Made by a program: the position numbers and the translations under genes. Positions 38,104-48,005 of a stretch of DNA of 64,000 bases are shown piece after piece. Under the pieces are notes generated by a model. It had not been told where the DNA came from and did no database searches. It saw nothing but the letters and a program-made list of their open reading frames with translations. The DNA is from Prevotella sp. UBA6994. Its GTDB lineage: Bacteria; Bacteroidota; Bacteroidia; Bacteroidales; Bacteroidaceae. The stretch covers positions 60,235 to 124,234 of the forward strand of contig DJXW01000030.1 in assembly GCA_002449845.1 (NCBI GenBank), read 5' to 3'. Position 1 is the first letter of the stretch. Every line of letters begins with the position of its first letter.

Positions 38104-40812
38104 ATGATGAGAAATGAAGATACATTCCGACCCGATGAGAGTCAGCGACGGGTGATAGGGGCATACGGCGGCTATCACTTGGTGCTTGCGCCCCCAGGAT
38201 GCGGTAAGACACAGATATTGACGGAGCGAATACAACATGCACACGTGGAGTATGGTGTGAAATACGAAGATATGCTCTGTCTGACTTTTACCAACCGTGC
38301 TGCCCGTGGTATGATAGAGAGAATCAAGACATACATCAACGATGCCGACGTGGAAAAGGTGTTTGTGGGGAATGTCCATCGTTTTTGCTCCAAGTTTTTG
38401 TTTGAATACAATCTGGTGCCAGCCGAGTCTGCCATTATCGATGAGGAAGATGCGGTGAGCATCCTTGCACGTTATATGGAAGAAGACGAGGCCGAGGTGA
38501 TGGGTAATACCACCAGGCGCAGAATATACGATGAAATCGTGCATTTTTCCCATTTCATGCACCAGATTCTCCACGGTCATCCCAAAGCCTTGCGATTACA
38601 TCCAGAATGTGTGAACGGTGATGATATCGTGGCGATGAAGAACATTTGCGATGTGAGACAGATGGCTTTTGATGCCGATGGAATGGGCGATATTTACGAA
38701 CATGCTGACTTCTACCTGTCACAACTCGACACTGAGACACACGACTATGGAGAACGACAGATGATAACCAAGACGCTCCGGAAGATGAAGTTGGCAAGGC
38801 TCTATCAGGTCTATAAGCAGCAAAACAAACTCTTAGACTTTGAAGACCTGTTGATTCTCACTTACGATGCGTTGAGAGACGAGCGGTTCAGGTTGTTGAC
38901 AGGAAAATTCTATCGTTGGATACAAGTGGATGAGGTGCAAGACCTGAACCCACTGCAATTGGCGATCATCGATGCCATCACCGACAAGGAAAGCGGTAAA
39001 TATACCGTGATGTATTTGGGCGATGAACAACAAGCCATCTTCTCTTTCATGGGAGCGAAAATCAGTACGTTAGACTTGCTCAGACAGAAATGTGCCAAGA
39101 ACGTCCATCATTTGTATGTGAATCACCGTTCTCCCAAATACTTGTTGGAAGTGTTCAATGAGTATGCCATCAATATACTGAACATTCCCAGTGCGTTGTT
39201 GCCCAAAGCCAATAATGTGACCGATGCGACGGGGAAGGAACTCAAGATATTGCGCAGCAGCGTGATAGAAACCGAGTTTTATGACGTGGCACGAATGGCG
39301 CAGAATTTCTTCATGGACTTTCCTAATGAGACCACAGCCATCATCGTCAACTCCAACAACGATGCCGACTTGATGAGTGCCGAACTGAACAAGCGAATGC
39401 TCAAGCATTTCAAGGTGTCGGGCATAGACCTCTTTTCAACCCCAGAGGTGAAGTTGCTGCTTGCCCATCTCAATATTCTCTCCAACGAACATAATTTCAT
39501 TGCCTGGTCAAGATTGATGAAAGGGTTGAGAGTGTTTGAGGGCAATGCGTCGGCACGTAATTTCATGCGGTCGTTACTGAATAGAGGGATGTTGCCCAAC
39601 GACTTCCTGCTCTATGATGACAGCACATATCTACAAGACTTTGCCAACGTTTATGACGCCGATGAAATCGTGGTTTTCGATACCGAAACCACTGGATTGA
39701 ACGTATATGAGGATGACATCATTCAGATAGCTGCCGTGAAGATGCGGAAGGGAAAGGTGGTAGAGGGCTCTGCGTTTAATATGTATATATCCACCCGTCG
39801 TGAGATTCCAGAAAAACTGGGCGACATTGATAATCCCATTCTCAAGGAGATGGCACGTAACCATTTGTATTCGCCTGTGGAAGCACTGCAGCGATTTATG
39901 GACTACGTAGGACATCGGGTATTGGTGGGACATAACATCCAATTCGACTACCATATCTTGGAGAACAATCTCAAGAGGTATGTTCCACAAATCAAGATAC
40001 GGAAGGCTTGCCCCAAGTATTTCGATACGTTGAAACTCATCCGATTGGTGGAACCAGACTTGAAGGAATATAAGTTGAAGTATTTGTTGTCGGCATTACA
40101 ACTGCCTGGTGAGAATTCCCACTTGGCGGATGCTGACGTAAATGCTACCTGTGGAGTGCTGAACTATTGCTATGAGAAAGCGCAAGAGTTGATACCCTCT
40201 CAGCAAGAGTTTATGTCTCGTGCACGGGTAAAGGATAGGGTAGAGGTGTTGAGGCGGAATTACCGTGAGATATATCTACACTCACTGAATGGATTGTACC
40301 TTCCACGGTGTTCTGAACAACCAGACATCATCGATGAAATGGAAAATTTTTATCATTATCTGTTGGATGGTGGCTTTATCGTGGAGATTCCCAATCTACA
40401 CTATATCTTGAAATATGTGAAGGACGATATGGTGGATATGGAGAGTGAACCATCACTTGCCGTGCAATTGAGCAATCATATCTTAGAGATGAATACAATG
40501 AAGGAAGCCGACCTATGTAACAGTAGGAGTATTGAAGACCGTATCTTCGTTACAACTGTGCACAAGGCAAAGGGATTGGAGTTTGACAACGTGATAGTCT
40601 TTGATGCCATAGAAGGTCGTTACCCCAATTATTACCACCAGAACAATCCCAACATGGTGGCAGAAGATGCCCGTAAGTTCTATGTGGCAATGACCCGTGC
40701 CAAGAAACGTCTCTTCGTCTCTATTTGCCAGACCCGTATGGATTACAGAAATCAGCCCCAGACCCGTAAGATCACCAGGTTTATGAATCCGATATTGAAG
40801 TATTTTGGGTGA
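38104..40812 (+). CDS. UvrD/Rep-type helicase with an inserted DnaQ-like 3'-5' exonuclease domain
   Basis: This 902-residue protein begins as a superfamily 1A DNA helicase: DESQRRVI, Walker A APPGCGKT (near 30-37), LTFTNRAAR, and VDEVQDLNPLQ (near 275). At about 520-700 a complete DEDDh exonuclease is inserted, with FDTETTG (DxE), HNIQFDYHILE and HLADADVNA all carrying the metal-binding acids and the His. Helicase motifs then resume with TTVHKAKGLEF (near 814) and YVAMTRAKKRLFV. It should unwind DNA and degrade 3' ends in one polypeptide, a repair role by inference. The start could equally be the second ATG at 38107. Confidence 0.9.
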   Translation: MMRNEDTFRPDESQRRVIGAYGGYHLVLAPPGCGKTQILTERIQHAHVEYGVKYEDMLCLTFTNRAARGMIERIKTYINDADVEKVFVGNVHRFCSKFLFEYNLVPAESAIIDEEDAVSILARYMEEDEAEVMGNTTRRRIYDEIVHFSHFMHQILHGHPKALRLHPECVNGDDIVAMKNICDVRQMAFDADGMGDIYEHADFYLSQLDTETHDYGERQMITKTLRKMKLARLYQVYKQQNKLLDFEDLLILTYDALRDERFRLLTGKFYRWIQVDEVQDLNPLQLAIIDAITDKESGKYTVMYLGDEQQAIFSFMGAKISTLDLLRQKCAKNVHHLYVNHRSPKYLLEVFNEYAINILNIPSALLPKANNVTDATGKELKILRSSVIETEFYDVARMAQNFFMDFPNETTAIIVNSNNDADLMSAELNKRMLKHFKVSGIDLFSTPEVKLLLAHLNILSNEHNFIAWSRLMKGLRVFEGNASARNFMRSLLNRGMLPNDFLLYDDSTYLQDFANVYDADEIVVFDTETTGLNVYEDDIIQIAAVKMRKGKVVEGSAFNMYISTRREIPEKLGDIDNPILKEMARNHLYSPVEALQRFMDYVGHRVLVGHNIQFDYHILENNLKRYVPQIKIRKACPKYFDTLKLIRLVEPDLKEYKLKYLLSALQLPGENSHLADADVNATCGVLNYCYEKAQELIPSQQEFMSRARVKDRVEVLRRNYREIYLHSLNGLYLPRCSEQPDIIDEMENFYHYLLDGGFIVEIPNLHYILKYVKDDMVDMESEPSLAVQLSNHILEMNTMKEADLCNSRSIEDRIFVTTVHKAKGLEFDNVIVFDAIEGRYPNYYHQNNPNMVAEDARKFYVAMTRAKKRLFVSICQTRMDYRNQPQTRKITRFMNPILKYFG

Positions 40813-40821
40813 AGGATGAGA

Positions 40822-40954
40822 GAGTAGCAAGGAAATTAGAAGCAAGGGGCAAGAAGCAGGAAGCATGAGATTAGTCTTTTTGATCAAATCCATATTGGAA
40901 AGTCCAAAGGTATAAAGACATATCTCTTGCTTCTTACCTCTTGCTTCTCACTTC
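40822..40954. repeat. inverted GAAGCAAGAAGC / CTTGCTTC repeat pair between converging genes
   Basis: The left half (40830-40875) is GAAGCAAG/GAAGCAGG/GAAGCATG-type and ends GAGATTAG. The right half (40922-40958) is ATCTCTTGCTTCTTACCTCTTGCTTCTCAC. Together they can fold into a long imperfect hairpin over a spacer of about 45 nt. The same plan is seen at 45276-45421. Confidence 0.65.
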
Positions 40955-42940
40955 TCACTTACTTGCCCTGATAAAATACACAATCAGGAGGATGTAGGCG
41001 ATTAAGGAGCAGATTTCTGACATGGGGTTAGCCAACCAACCCTCGTTGATGAAATTGAAACCACCAAAACGGAGCAAAGCACTCACTACACCCATCAACG
41101 CTCCACCTGCAATGAAACCACTGGCTATGAGCGTTCCCTTCTCGCCACGTTGCTTGTTCACCTCTTCATTCTTGGAACGAGAGGTCACGAACCAGTTGAT
41201 GGCTCCACCAATCAATAAAGGAATGTTCAGTTGTAAGGGGATGAACATACCCAGGGCGAATGCAAGGGCTGGAATGCCAAAGTAGTTTAATATGATGGCA
41301 ATCAGTGCGCCTATTCCATACAATATCCAAGGCGCACCAGCACCATTCATCATTGGTTCGATCACCGCAGCCATTGCATTGGCTTGAGGTGCTACGAGAT
41401 GTCCCTCAATGTTCGGGTCAAATCCGTATGTCTTGTTGAGTAGCATCATCACGCCACCTACTGTTGCTGCACTTACCAACGTACCCAAGAACTTCCATGA
41501 CTCTTGCTTCTTCGGTGTTGTGCCAAGCCAATATCCAATCTTGAGGTCAGTGATGAAACAGCCAGCCATCGACAGTGCCGTGCATACTACGCCTCCCATG
41601 ATGAGTGCGGCAAGCATACCGTTGGAACCGTTCAGTCCTACTGCTGCCATGACCACGCTGGCAAGAATCAATGTCATCAATGTCATTCCACTCACGGGAT
41701 TGGATCCCACGATGGCAATGGCATTGGCTGCCACCGTAGTGAACAGGAATGCGATAACCGTCACTAACAAAATAGCTACGATGGCAAATAATAAGTTGTT
41801 CATCACGCCCAACCAGAAGAAGATGAAAGTGATGATGATGGTCGTTATCGAACAGATGGCAATAAACTTGAAAGAAAGATCCTGTTGAGTGCGAATCTGA
41901 CTTTCCTGTGTGTCAGTGCTTCCTTTCAGTTCTTTGGAAGCTAACCCTACGGCATTCTTGATGATACTCCAGCTCTTGATGATACCTATGATACCCGCCA
42001 TAGCAATACCACCGATGCCAATGCTACGGGCGTAAGTGCTGAAGATTTCTTCTGCCGACATCTGACCAACGGTGGACGTTACCACAGACCCACCGATATT
42101 GAGCACTTCATCATGGAACAGAATAGACATCCCTGGTACGATGAGCCACCAGACTGCCAAAGAACCCAACGTGATATACATGGCATATTTCAAGCCGATG
42201 ATATATCCCAATCCCAATACGGCAGCACCTGTATTTACCTTGAACACCAGCTTTGCCTTATCTGCGATGGCTATTCCCCAGTCGGTAACCCTACTGGTAA
42301 AATTTTCGTTCCACCATCCGAAAGTTGCTACGATGAAATCATAGAGTCCGCCTACCAATCCAGCAATCAATAACGGCTTGGCTTGTTTGCCCCCTTTTTC
42401 GCCAGACACCAATACCTGCGTGGTGGCTGTGGCTTCAGGGAAGGGATATTTGCCATGCATCTCGCTTACGAAATACTTGCGGAATGGGATAAGGAACAAG
42501 ATTCCCAAGATGCCACCCAATGCCGATGCCATGAATATCTTCACGAAAGAAGCAGTCATTTCAGGATATTTGGCTTGGAGGATGTAAATGGCGGGCAGTG
42601 TGAAGATGGCTCCTGCCACTACTGCACCCGAACAGGCACCGATGCTTTGGATGATGACATTCTCACCCAATGCCTTGTTGCGCTTGGCGGCAGTTGATAC
42701 ACCTACGGCAATGATGGCAATGGGAATGGCAGCCTCAAATACCTGTCCTACCTTGAGGCCTAAATAGGCGGCTGCGGCAGAAAACAACACTGCCATTAAA
42801 ACACCCCATGTAACTGACCATCCGTTTACTTCTGGATAAACTTGGTTGGGTTGCATGATGGGGTGGTATTGCTCACTGTCTTTTAATTCCCTGAATGCGT
42901 TTTCGGGCAGCCCTGCTGCCATCTTTTCTTTTTCTTCCAT
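40955..42940 (-). CDS. OPT family oligopeptide transporter
   Basis: This 661-residue inner-membrane protein has around 14-16 hydrophobic segments. It starts with a cytosolic tail ending NGWSVTWGVLMAVLFSAAAAYLGLKVGQVFEAAIPIAIIAVGV, which is characteristic of the OPT superfamily. Further family-like parts are GENVIIQSIGACSGAVVAGAIFTLPAIYI, SNPVSGMTLMTLILASVV and LALGMFIPLQLNIPLLIGGAINWFV. It probably imports small peptides, possibly metal chelates, with protons. It is monocistronic, with divergent CTAG repeats upstream and converging repeats downstream. Confidence 0.92.
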   Translation of the reverse strand: MEEKEKMAAGLPENAFRELKDSEQYHPIMQPNQVYPEVNGWSVTWGVLMAVLFSAAAAYLGLKVGQVFEAAIPIAIIAVGVSTAAKRNKALGENVIIQSIGACSGAVVAGAIFTLPAIYILQAKYPEMTASFVKIFMASALGGILGILFLIPFRKYFVSEMHGKYPFPEATATTQVLVSGEKGGKQAKPLLIAGLVGGLYDFIVATFGWWNENFTSRVTDWGIAIADKAKLVFKVNTGAAVLGLGYIIGLKYAMYITLGSLAVWWLIVPGMSILFHDEVLNIGGSVVTSTVGQMSAEEIFSTYARSIGIGGIAMAGIIGIIKSWSIIKNAVGLASKELKGSTDTQESQIRTQQDLSFKFIAICSITTIIITFIFFWLGVMNNLLFAIVAILLVTVIAFLFTTVAANAIAIVGSNPVSGMTLMTLILASVVMAAVGLNGSNGMLAALIMGGVVCTALSMAGCFITDLKIGYWLGTTPKKQESWKFLGTLVSAATVGGVMMLLNKTYGFDPNIEGHLVAPQANAMAAVIEPMMNGAGAPWILYGIGALIAIILNYFGIPALAFALGMFIPLQLNIPLLIGGAINWFVTSRSKNEEVNKQRGEKGTLIASGFIAGGALMGVVSALLRFGGFNFINEGWLANPMSEICSLIAYILLIVYFIRASK

Positions 42941-42971
42941 TTTTTTTATTTTTTAGGTGTTTATAGAAATC

Positions 42972-43061
42972 CTAGAAATTCTAGTTGAGCTAGTAATACT
43001 AGTGATTCTAGTAATTCTAGCATTTATAGTGTTTCTAGCAATTCTAGTATTTATAGTTTCT
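42972..43061. repeat. 9-bp CTAGTAATT tandem array, ten units
   Basis: Ten consecutive 9-bp units, eight of them beginning CTAG and two ATAG, lie in the divergent gap between the OPT transporter and M6 protease genes. The last base triplets vary (AATT, ATTT, GATT). A second array with the same period is at 50686-50757. Confidence 0.85.
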
Positions 43062-43109
43062 GCAAACATACATAAAATTTTTGATATAAAGATAAATGTT
43101 GTTGAGAAA

Positions 43110-43141
43110 TTTGCATATACCTAAATTAAATTGTATTTTTG
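43110..43141 (+). promoter_or_regulatory. promoter of the M6 protease gene
   Basis: TTTG at 43110-43113 and TATTTTTG at 43134-43141 are spaced by 20 bp. An in-frame TTG at 43139 lies inside the -7 box, which rules it out as the start and supports the ATG at 43160. Confidence 0.75.
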
Positions 43142-43159
43142 CCACATAAAATAATCAAT

Positions 43160-45274
43160 ATGAATAAAAGGATAGCATTATTGGTGGCATTGTTCATGGT
43201 AACTTTGATGATTAATGCCGTTCCTGTTAAAAAGGGAAACTGGAAAACGCTTCGATTGGTTGATGGATCATACGTGAAAGCTCAGTTGAAGGGTGACGAA
43301 ACACTTCATTACTGGGAGTCGGAGGAAGGTGTGCGTTATGTGCCTGGCGAGAATGAAGGCATTTACGTAGTGGCTACGACTGAATCATTACAGAAAAAGA
43401 TGAGGGTGCGTCGTGCCAATACCCGTGCCGTAGGCTTGCACAAGGCACGAGTGAATCAGCGCAAGACCATCTATCAGGGAAAGAAGAAAGGCTTGATGAT
43501 CTTAACGGAGTTTAAAGACAAATCATTCGTTGACGGACATGATGTAGCCAAGTTCAGCAAGGTTGCCAACGAGATAGGCTATTCTGAATATCCTTTCAAA
43601 GGAAGTGTAAAAGACTATTTTCTTGCACAGAGCAACGGACAATTTGAATTGGATTTTGACGTTGTGGGTCCCGTCAAAATATCACGTAACAGTAGTTATT
43701 ATGCTGGAAGTGATGGATTGGAAAGAGCTACTACTATGATTAGAGAAGCCACGTTGGCTGCTGAGGACTTGGTTGATTTTTCCGATTACGATTGGGATGG
43801 AGACGGTGAAGTAGAACAAATCTACGTGCTTTATGCCGGTAAGGGCCAGCATGATGGAGGAGGAAGTGGTACCGTTTGGCCACATGAATGGAGCATGTCT
43901 GATGGTTATGAGTCTAAGATAAAAGTTGATGGTGTATATGTAAACACTTATTCATGCGGTTGTGAATTAGACGGTGAGGGCAAATTGGCAGGTATCGGTT
44001 TGCTGTGCCACGAGTATTCACATTGCATGGGCATCATGGATATGTACGACACCAGTGATGGTGGTGGCAATTTCGGTATGTACAACTGGGACATCATGGA
44101 TTATGGTTGTTATAATGGTGATGGATACCTGCCATGTGGCTATACCAGTTATGAGAAATGGTTATGTGGTTGGTTAGAACCTATTGAGTTGAAGGAAGAT
44201 ACAACAATCACGGACATGAAGGCATTGAGTGAACATGGCGATGCCTACATCATTTATAACGATAATTTCAAGGACGAATATTACCTGTTGGAAAACAGGA
44301 AACGAACGGGCTGGGATGCATCACTCGATGGAGATGGCTTGTTGGTGATTCATGTAGATTATGATGAGTTGATATGGTATAATAATGTGATTAACACGAC
44401 GGGATCTTTCAAAAGAGTCGATGGATATACTCAGGATTTTTCCAATGACCATCAGCGACTTACCATTTTCCATGCAGACAATCGCATGGGGTATGGTACA
44501 AGTGATTCTGCGGGCGACCTCTACCCATATCTTCAGAAAGACAGTTTGACAACAAAGTCAACTCCTGCCGCCTCCGTGTATAATGTGAATACGGATGGCT
44601 CGTTTAACATGAATAAAGGACTGAGAAATATCAGACGTAACGGAGATGGTACGATATCCTTTGATTTTGCCTTGTTGCCAAAAGAGAGCATTGACCCCGA
44701 ACCTGAGAGTAAATATTTCTTTGCAGAAACATTCGACCAATGTAATGGAACGGGTGGCAATGATGGCGTGTTTTCTGGACAAGTGGCTTCATCTGCCTTC
44801 ATTCCCGACATGGAAGGATGGACATCTACGAGAAAATACGGTGGTTTGAAATGTGCTAAGTTTGGCAATTCTGGTACGAATGGAGCAACTGAAAGTCCTT
44901 TCTTCGTGTTGGATGGTGATGCAACGTTGACCTTTAAGGCTGCCGCATTCGGCAATGACGGAAACCAATTGGATGTGTATTTGGGAAATGAGTTGCTCGG
45001 TATCGTGTATTTGTCCAACACCGAATGGACAACATACGAATACGAGATTTCGGGTAGTGGAATCAAATATCTAAGGTTTGTTCCAGACAGAAGATTCTTC
45101 TTGGATGAGGTGTATGTGAAGAAACCTATTGATACGGGAATTATGGAAACGGAAGTGGCAAATAAACGCACAGACACCCGTATCTATGGATTGGATGGCC
45201 GTTGTGTGGGAACGGATTGGAATGCGTTGCCACATGGAATCTATATTTATCAAGGAAAGAAGATTGGGAAGTAA
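43160..45274 (+). CDS. secreted M6 family (immune inhibitor A-like) metalloprotease
   Basis: This 704-residue protein has a signal peptide (MNKRIALLVALFMVTLMINA). A propeptide-like part leads to GLMILTEFKDKSF (near 110). The catalytic domain has the zinc motif HEYSHCMGIMDMYD (HExxH near 285) and GMYNWDIMDYG. A beta-sandwich (about 515-670, CNGTGGNDGVFSG...WTTYEYEISG) follows. The C-terminus TRIYGLDGRCV...HGIYIYQGKKIGK is a variant of the tail seen on modules 1-3. Cys residues are frequent in the catalytic part. It is predicted to be an extracellular or surface protease. It has a full promoter and no SVWDE companion gene follows. Confidence 0.88.
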   Translation: MNKRIALLVALFMVTLMINAVPVKKGNWKTLRLVDGSYVKAQLKGDETLHYWESEEGVRYVPGENEGIYVVATTESLQKKMRVRRANTRAVGLHKARVNQRKTIYQGKKKGLMILTEFKDKSFVDGHDVAKFSKVANEIGYSEYPFKGSVKDYFLAQSNGQFELDFDVVGPVKISRNSSYYAGSDGLERATTMIREATLAAEDLVDFSDYDWDGDGEVEQIYVLYAGKGQHDGGGSGTVWPHEWSMSDGYESKIKVDGVYVNTYSCGCELDGEGKLAGIGLLCHEYSHCMGIMDMYDTSDGGGNFGMYNWDIMDYGCYNGDGYLPCGYTSYEKWLCGWLEPIELKEDTTITDMKALSEHGDAYIIYNDNFKDEYYLLENRKRTGWDASLDGDGLLVIHVDYDELIWYNNVINTTGSFKRVDGYTQDFSNDHQRLTIFHADNRMGYGTSDSAGDLYPYLQKDSLTTKSTPAASVYNVNTDGSFNMNKGLRNIRRNGDGTISFDFALLPKESIDPEPESKYFFAETFDQCNGTGGNDGVFSGQVASSAFIPDMEGWTSTRKYGGLKCAKFGNSGTNGATESPFFVLDGDATLTFKAAAFGNDGNQLDVYLGNELLGIVYLSNTEWTTYEYEISGSGIKYLRFVPDRRFFLDEVYVKKPIDTGIMETEVANKRTDTRIYGLDGRCVGTDWNALPHGIYIYQGKKIGK

Positions 45275-45275
45275 G

Positions 45276-45421
45276 AGAGGTGAGAAAAGAAGAAGTAAGT
45301 GATAAGAAGCAAGAAGCAAGAGATTAGTCTATTTGTTCAAAACCTATTTAATATTCATAGGTGTTAAGTCATATCTCATGCTTCTTGCTTCATGCTTCTT
45401 GCTTTCTCACCTCTCGCCTCT
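45276..45421. repeat. GAAGCAAG ... CTTGCTTC / CTCACCTC repeat pair between converging genes
   Basis: The left half (45276-45328) is GAGAGGTGAG, GAAGTAAG and AAGAAGCAAGAAGCAAGAGATTAG. The right half (45371-45421) is ATCTCATGCTTCTTGCTTCATGCTTC and CTCACCTCTCGCCTC. The two halves are inverted relative to each other across about 45 nt. Confidence 0.65.
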
Positions 45422-45428
45422 AAAACTC

Positions 45429-47939
45429 TCACTCATTGCTGAATGTCAATCCATTGGCATCTGCATCGATGCGGATAGGTTTCTCGCGCGATACCTCTTC
45501 TGCCAGTATTTTCATGGACAGGTCGTTGAGAACGTGGTTCTGGATGGCTCTCTTCACAGGACGAGCACCAAACTCTGGGTCGTAACCCACCTTTGACAAA
45601 TAGCTGATGGCAGCGGGAGTCCATTCGAGCATGAATCCTTGCGGTTCAAGCATCTTCTTCACCTTGTTCATCTGCAATTCTACGATGCTGGCAATCTCTT
45701 CTTGTGTAAGTTGACTGAACGTGATGATTTCGTCAATACGGTTCAGGAACTCTGGACGCATGATTTTGTGCAACATGGCTTCGGTAGCATTGCTTGTCAT
45801 GATGATAATGGTGTTCTTGAAGTTGGCAGTACGTCCCTTGTTGTCTGTCAGTCTGCCATCGTCAAGCACCTGCAACAAGATGTTGAACACGTCAGGATGA
45901 GCTTTCTCAATCTCATCGAAGAGCACCACAGAGTATGGCTTGCGTCGCACAGCTTCAGTGAGTTGTCCACCCTCGTCATATCCTACGTATCCTGGAGGAG
46001 CGCCAATCAGTCGAGACACACTGTATTTCTCTTGGTATTCGCTCATGTCGATACGAGTCATCATGGTCTCGTCGTTAAACAGATATTCCGCTAACGCCTT
46101 AGCCAATTCCGTCTTTCCTACACCCGTAGTACCCAAGAAGATAAATGATGCAATCGGTCGTTTGGGATCTTGCAAGCCGGCTCGTGAACGACGTACGGCA
46201 TCAGAGATGGAACGAATAGCATCGTCTTGTCCTATCACACGTTTGTGCAGTTCATCTTCCAAATGGAGTAACTTTTCCCTTTCGCTTTGCATCATCCTTG
46301 CCACGGGAATACCCGTCCATCGGCTTACCACTTCGGCGATGTCGTCTTCAGTTACTTCTTCTCTGACCATGCCCTCGCCACCTTGTGCATTCTTCAGTTG
46401 CTGTTGGATGTTGTCAATGTCGCTTTGCAGAGCTTGCAGTTTGCCATATCTGATTTCTGCCACCTTTTCATAATTACCCTCACGTTCAGCCCTTTCAGCT
46501 TCAAACCGAAGGTTTTCCATCTCCAACTTATCCTGCTGGATTTTATTCACCAGTGCTTTCTCGCTTTCCCATTTAGCCCTGAACTGTTTTTCCTTGTCCT
46601 TCAGTTCGGCAATGTCCTTGTCGAGTTGTTCAATCTTTGGTGTGTCATTTTCACGTTTGATAGCTTCACGTTCAATCTCCAACTGCTTGAGTTGTCGTGT
46701 GATGTCGTCCAATTCCTCTGGCACGCTGTCACGTTCCATCCTCAGTTTTGCGGCAGCCTCATCCATCAAGTCGATGGCTTTGTCAGGAAGGAATCGGTCA
46801 GAAATATATCTCTCAGACAGTTTCACGGCAGCGATACAAGCGTCATCCTGAATACGTACCTTGTGGTGATTTTCGTACCGTTCTTTCAATCCACGGAGAA
46901 TGGAAATGGCAGACAATTCATCTGGCTCATCCACCATCACTGTTTGGAAACGACGTTCCAATGCCTTGTCTTTCTCGAAATACTTTTGGTATTCGTTCAA
47001 GGTCGTGGCACCAATGGCCCTGAGTTCACCCCTTGCCAAAGCAGGTTTCAAGATATTGGCTGCATCCATAGCACCTTCACCACCACCAGCACCTACCAGC
47101 GTATGGATTTCGTCGATGAAAAGGATGATTTCGCCGTTAGAGGAGGTCACTTCCTTCACAACGCCTTTCAAACGCTCTTCAAATTCACCTTTGTACTTGG
47201 CACCGGCAAGCAAAGCACCCATGTCGAGCGAGAACAATTGCTTATCCTTCAGGTTTTCTGGAACGTCACCTCTTACGATACGTTGTGCGAGTCCTTCTAC
47301 GATAGCAGTTTTACCAGTACCAGGCTCACCTATTAATATAGGATTGTTCTTGGTTCTTCGAGACAGGATTTGCAATACCCTCCTGATTTCCTCATCACGT
47401 CCAATTACAGGGTCGAGTTTGCCAGAACGCGCATCCTCCACCAAGTTTTTGGCATATTTGGAAAGAGCTTGATAGTTTTCATCAGCCGACTGTGATTGCA
47501 CTTTTCCCCCTTGTCGAAGGTCATTGATGGCTTTTCTCATATCCTTGTCGGTGCAACCAGCATCCTTCAAGATTCGTCCTGCGGTGCTATTGCTGTCGAG
47601 CATTGCTAAAAGGATAGGCTCGATGCTCACGAACTCATCACCCATCTTTTGCGAGATGTCCATTGAACGTTGAAGAATCTGTGATGTGGCATTGCTGAAA
47701 TACGGTTCACCGCCCGTTACTCGTGGTAAGTGGGCGATTTCTTGCTGAATCAACGTTTCGATTTGTCCACCGTTAACACCTAATTTCTGGAAGATAAAGT
47801 TGACAATGTCTTTACCTTTAGACATGATTCCGGCAAGCAAATGCGTAGGCTCAATCGTCTGTTGACCAGAACGTTGTGCCGTGTTGACTGCTTCTTGTAC
47901 TGCTTCTTGTGCCTTGATTGTAAATTTGTCGAATGTCAT
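45429..47939 (-). CDS. clpB: ATP-dependent disaggregase ClpB
   Basis: This 836-residue Hsp100 chaperone resolubilises protein aggregates together with DnaK. It has an N-domain (MTFDKFTIKAQEAV...), a first AAA+ module with GEPGTGKT (203-210), and a coiled-coil M-domain over roughly 390-510 (LKQLEIEREAIKREN...). The second AAA+ module has GTTGVGKT (near 601) and DEIEKAHPDV, and is followed by a short D2 small domain. It lacks the ClpP-binding IGF loop of ClpA/C. Its length is slightly shorter than many ClpB proteins. AGGAG lies 8 nt upstream of the start. Two GAC-N5-GTC elements at 48006-48040 may control heat-shock expression. Confidence 0.95.
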   Translation of the reverse strand: MTFDKFTIKAQEAVQEAVNTAQRSGQQTIEPTHLLAGIMSKGKDIVNFIFQKLGVNGGQIETLIQQEIAHLPRVTGGEPYFSNATSQILQRSMDISQKMGDEFVSIEPILLAMLDSNSTAGRILKDAGCTDKDMRKAINDLRQGGKVQSQSADENYQALSKYAKNLVEDARSGKLDPVIGRDEEIRRVLQILSRRTKNNPILIGEPGTGKTAIVEGLAQRIVRGDVPENLKDKQLFSLDMGALLAGAKYKGEFEERLKGVVKEVTSSNGEIILFIDEIHTLVGAGGGEGAMDAANILKPALARGELRAIGATTLNEYQKYFEKDKALERRFQTVMVDEPDELSAISILRGLKERYENHHKVRIQDDACIAAVKLSERYISDRFLPDKAIDLMDEAAAKLRMERDSVPEELDDITRQLKQLEIEREAIKRENDTPKIEQLDKDIAELKDKEKQFRAKWESEKALVNKIQQDKLEMENLRFEAERAEREGNYEKVAEIRYGKLQALQSDIDNIQQQLKNAQGGEGMVREEVTEDDIAEVVSRWTGIPVARMMQSEREKLLHLEDELHKRVIGQDDAIRSISDAVRRSRAGLQDPKRPIASFIFLGTTGVGKTELAKALAEYLFNDETMMTRIDMSEYQEKYSVSRLIGAPPGYVGYDEGGQLTEAVRRKPYSVVLFDEIEKAHPDVFNILLQVLDDGRLTDNKGRTANFKNTIIIMTSNATEAMLHKIMRPEFLNRIDEIITFSQLTQEEIASIVELQMNKVKKMLEPQGFMLEWTPAAISYLSKVGYDPEFGARPVKRAIQNHVLNDLSMKILAEEVSREKPIRIDADANGLTFSNE

Positions 47940-48005
47940 GATTCAATCTCCTATAGTTTATTATTTACCCATTTGCTCTCAAATGTTATGCCCGCAGATA
48001 AATCG

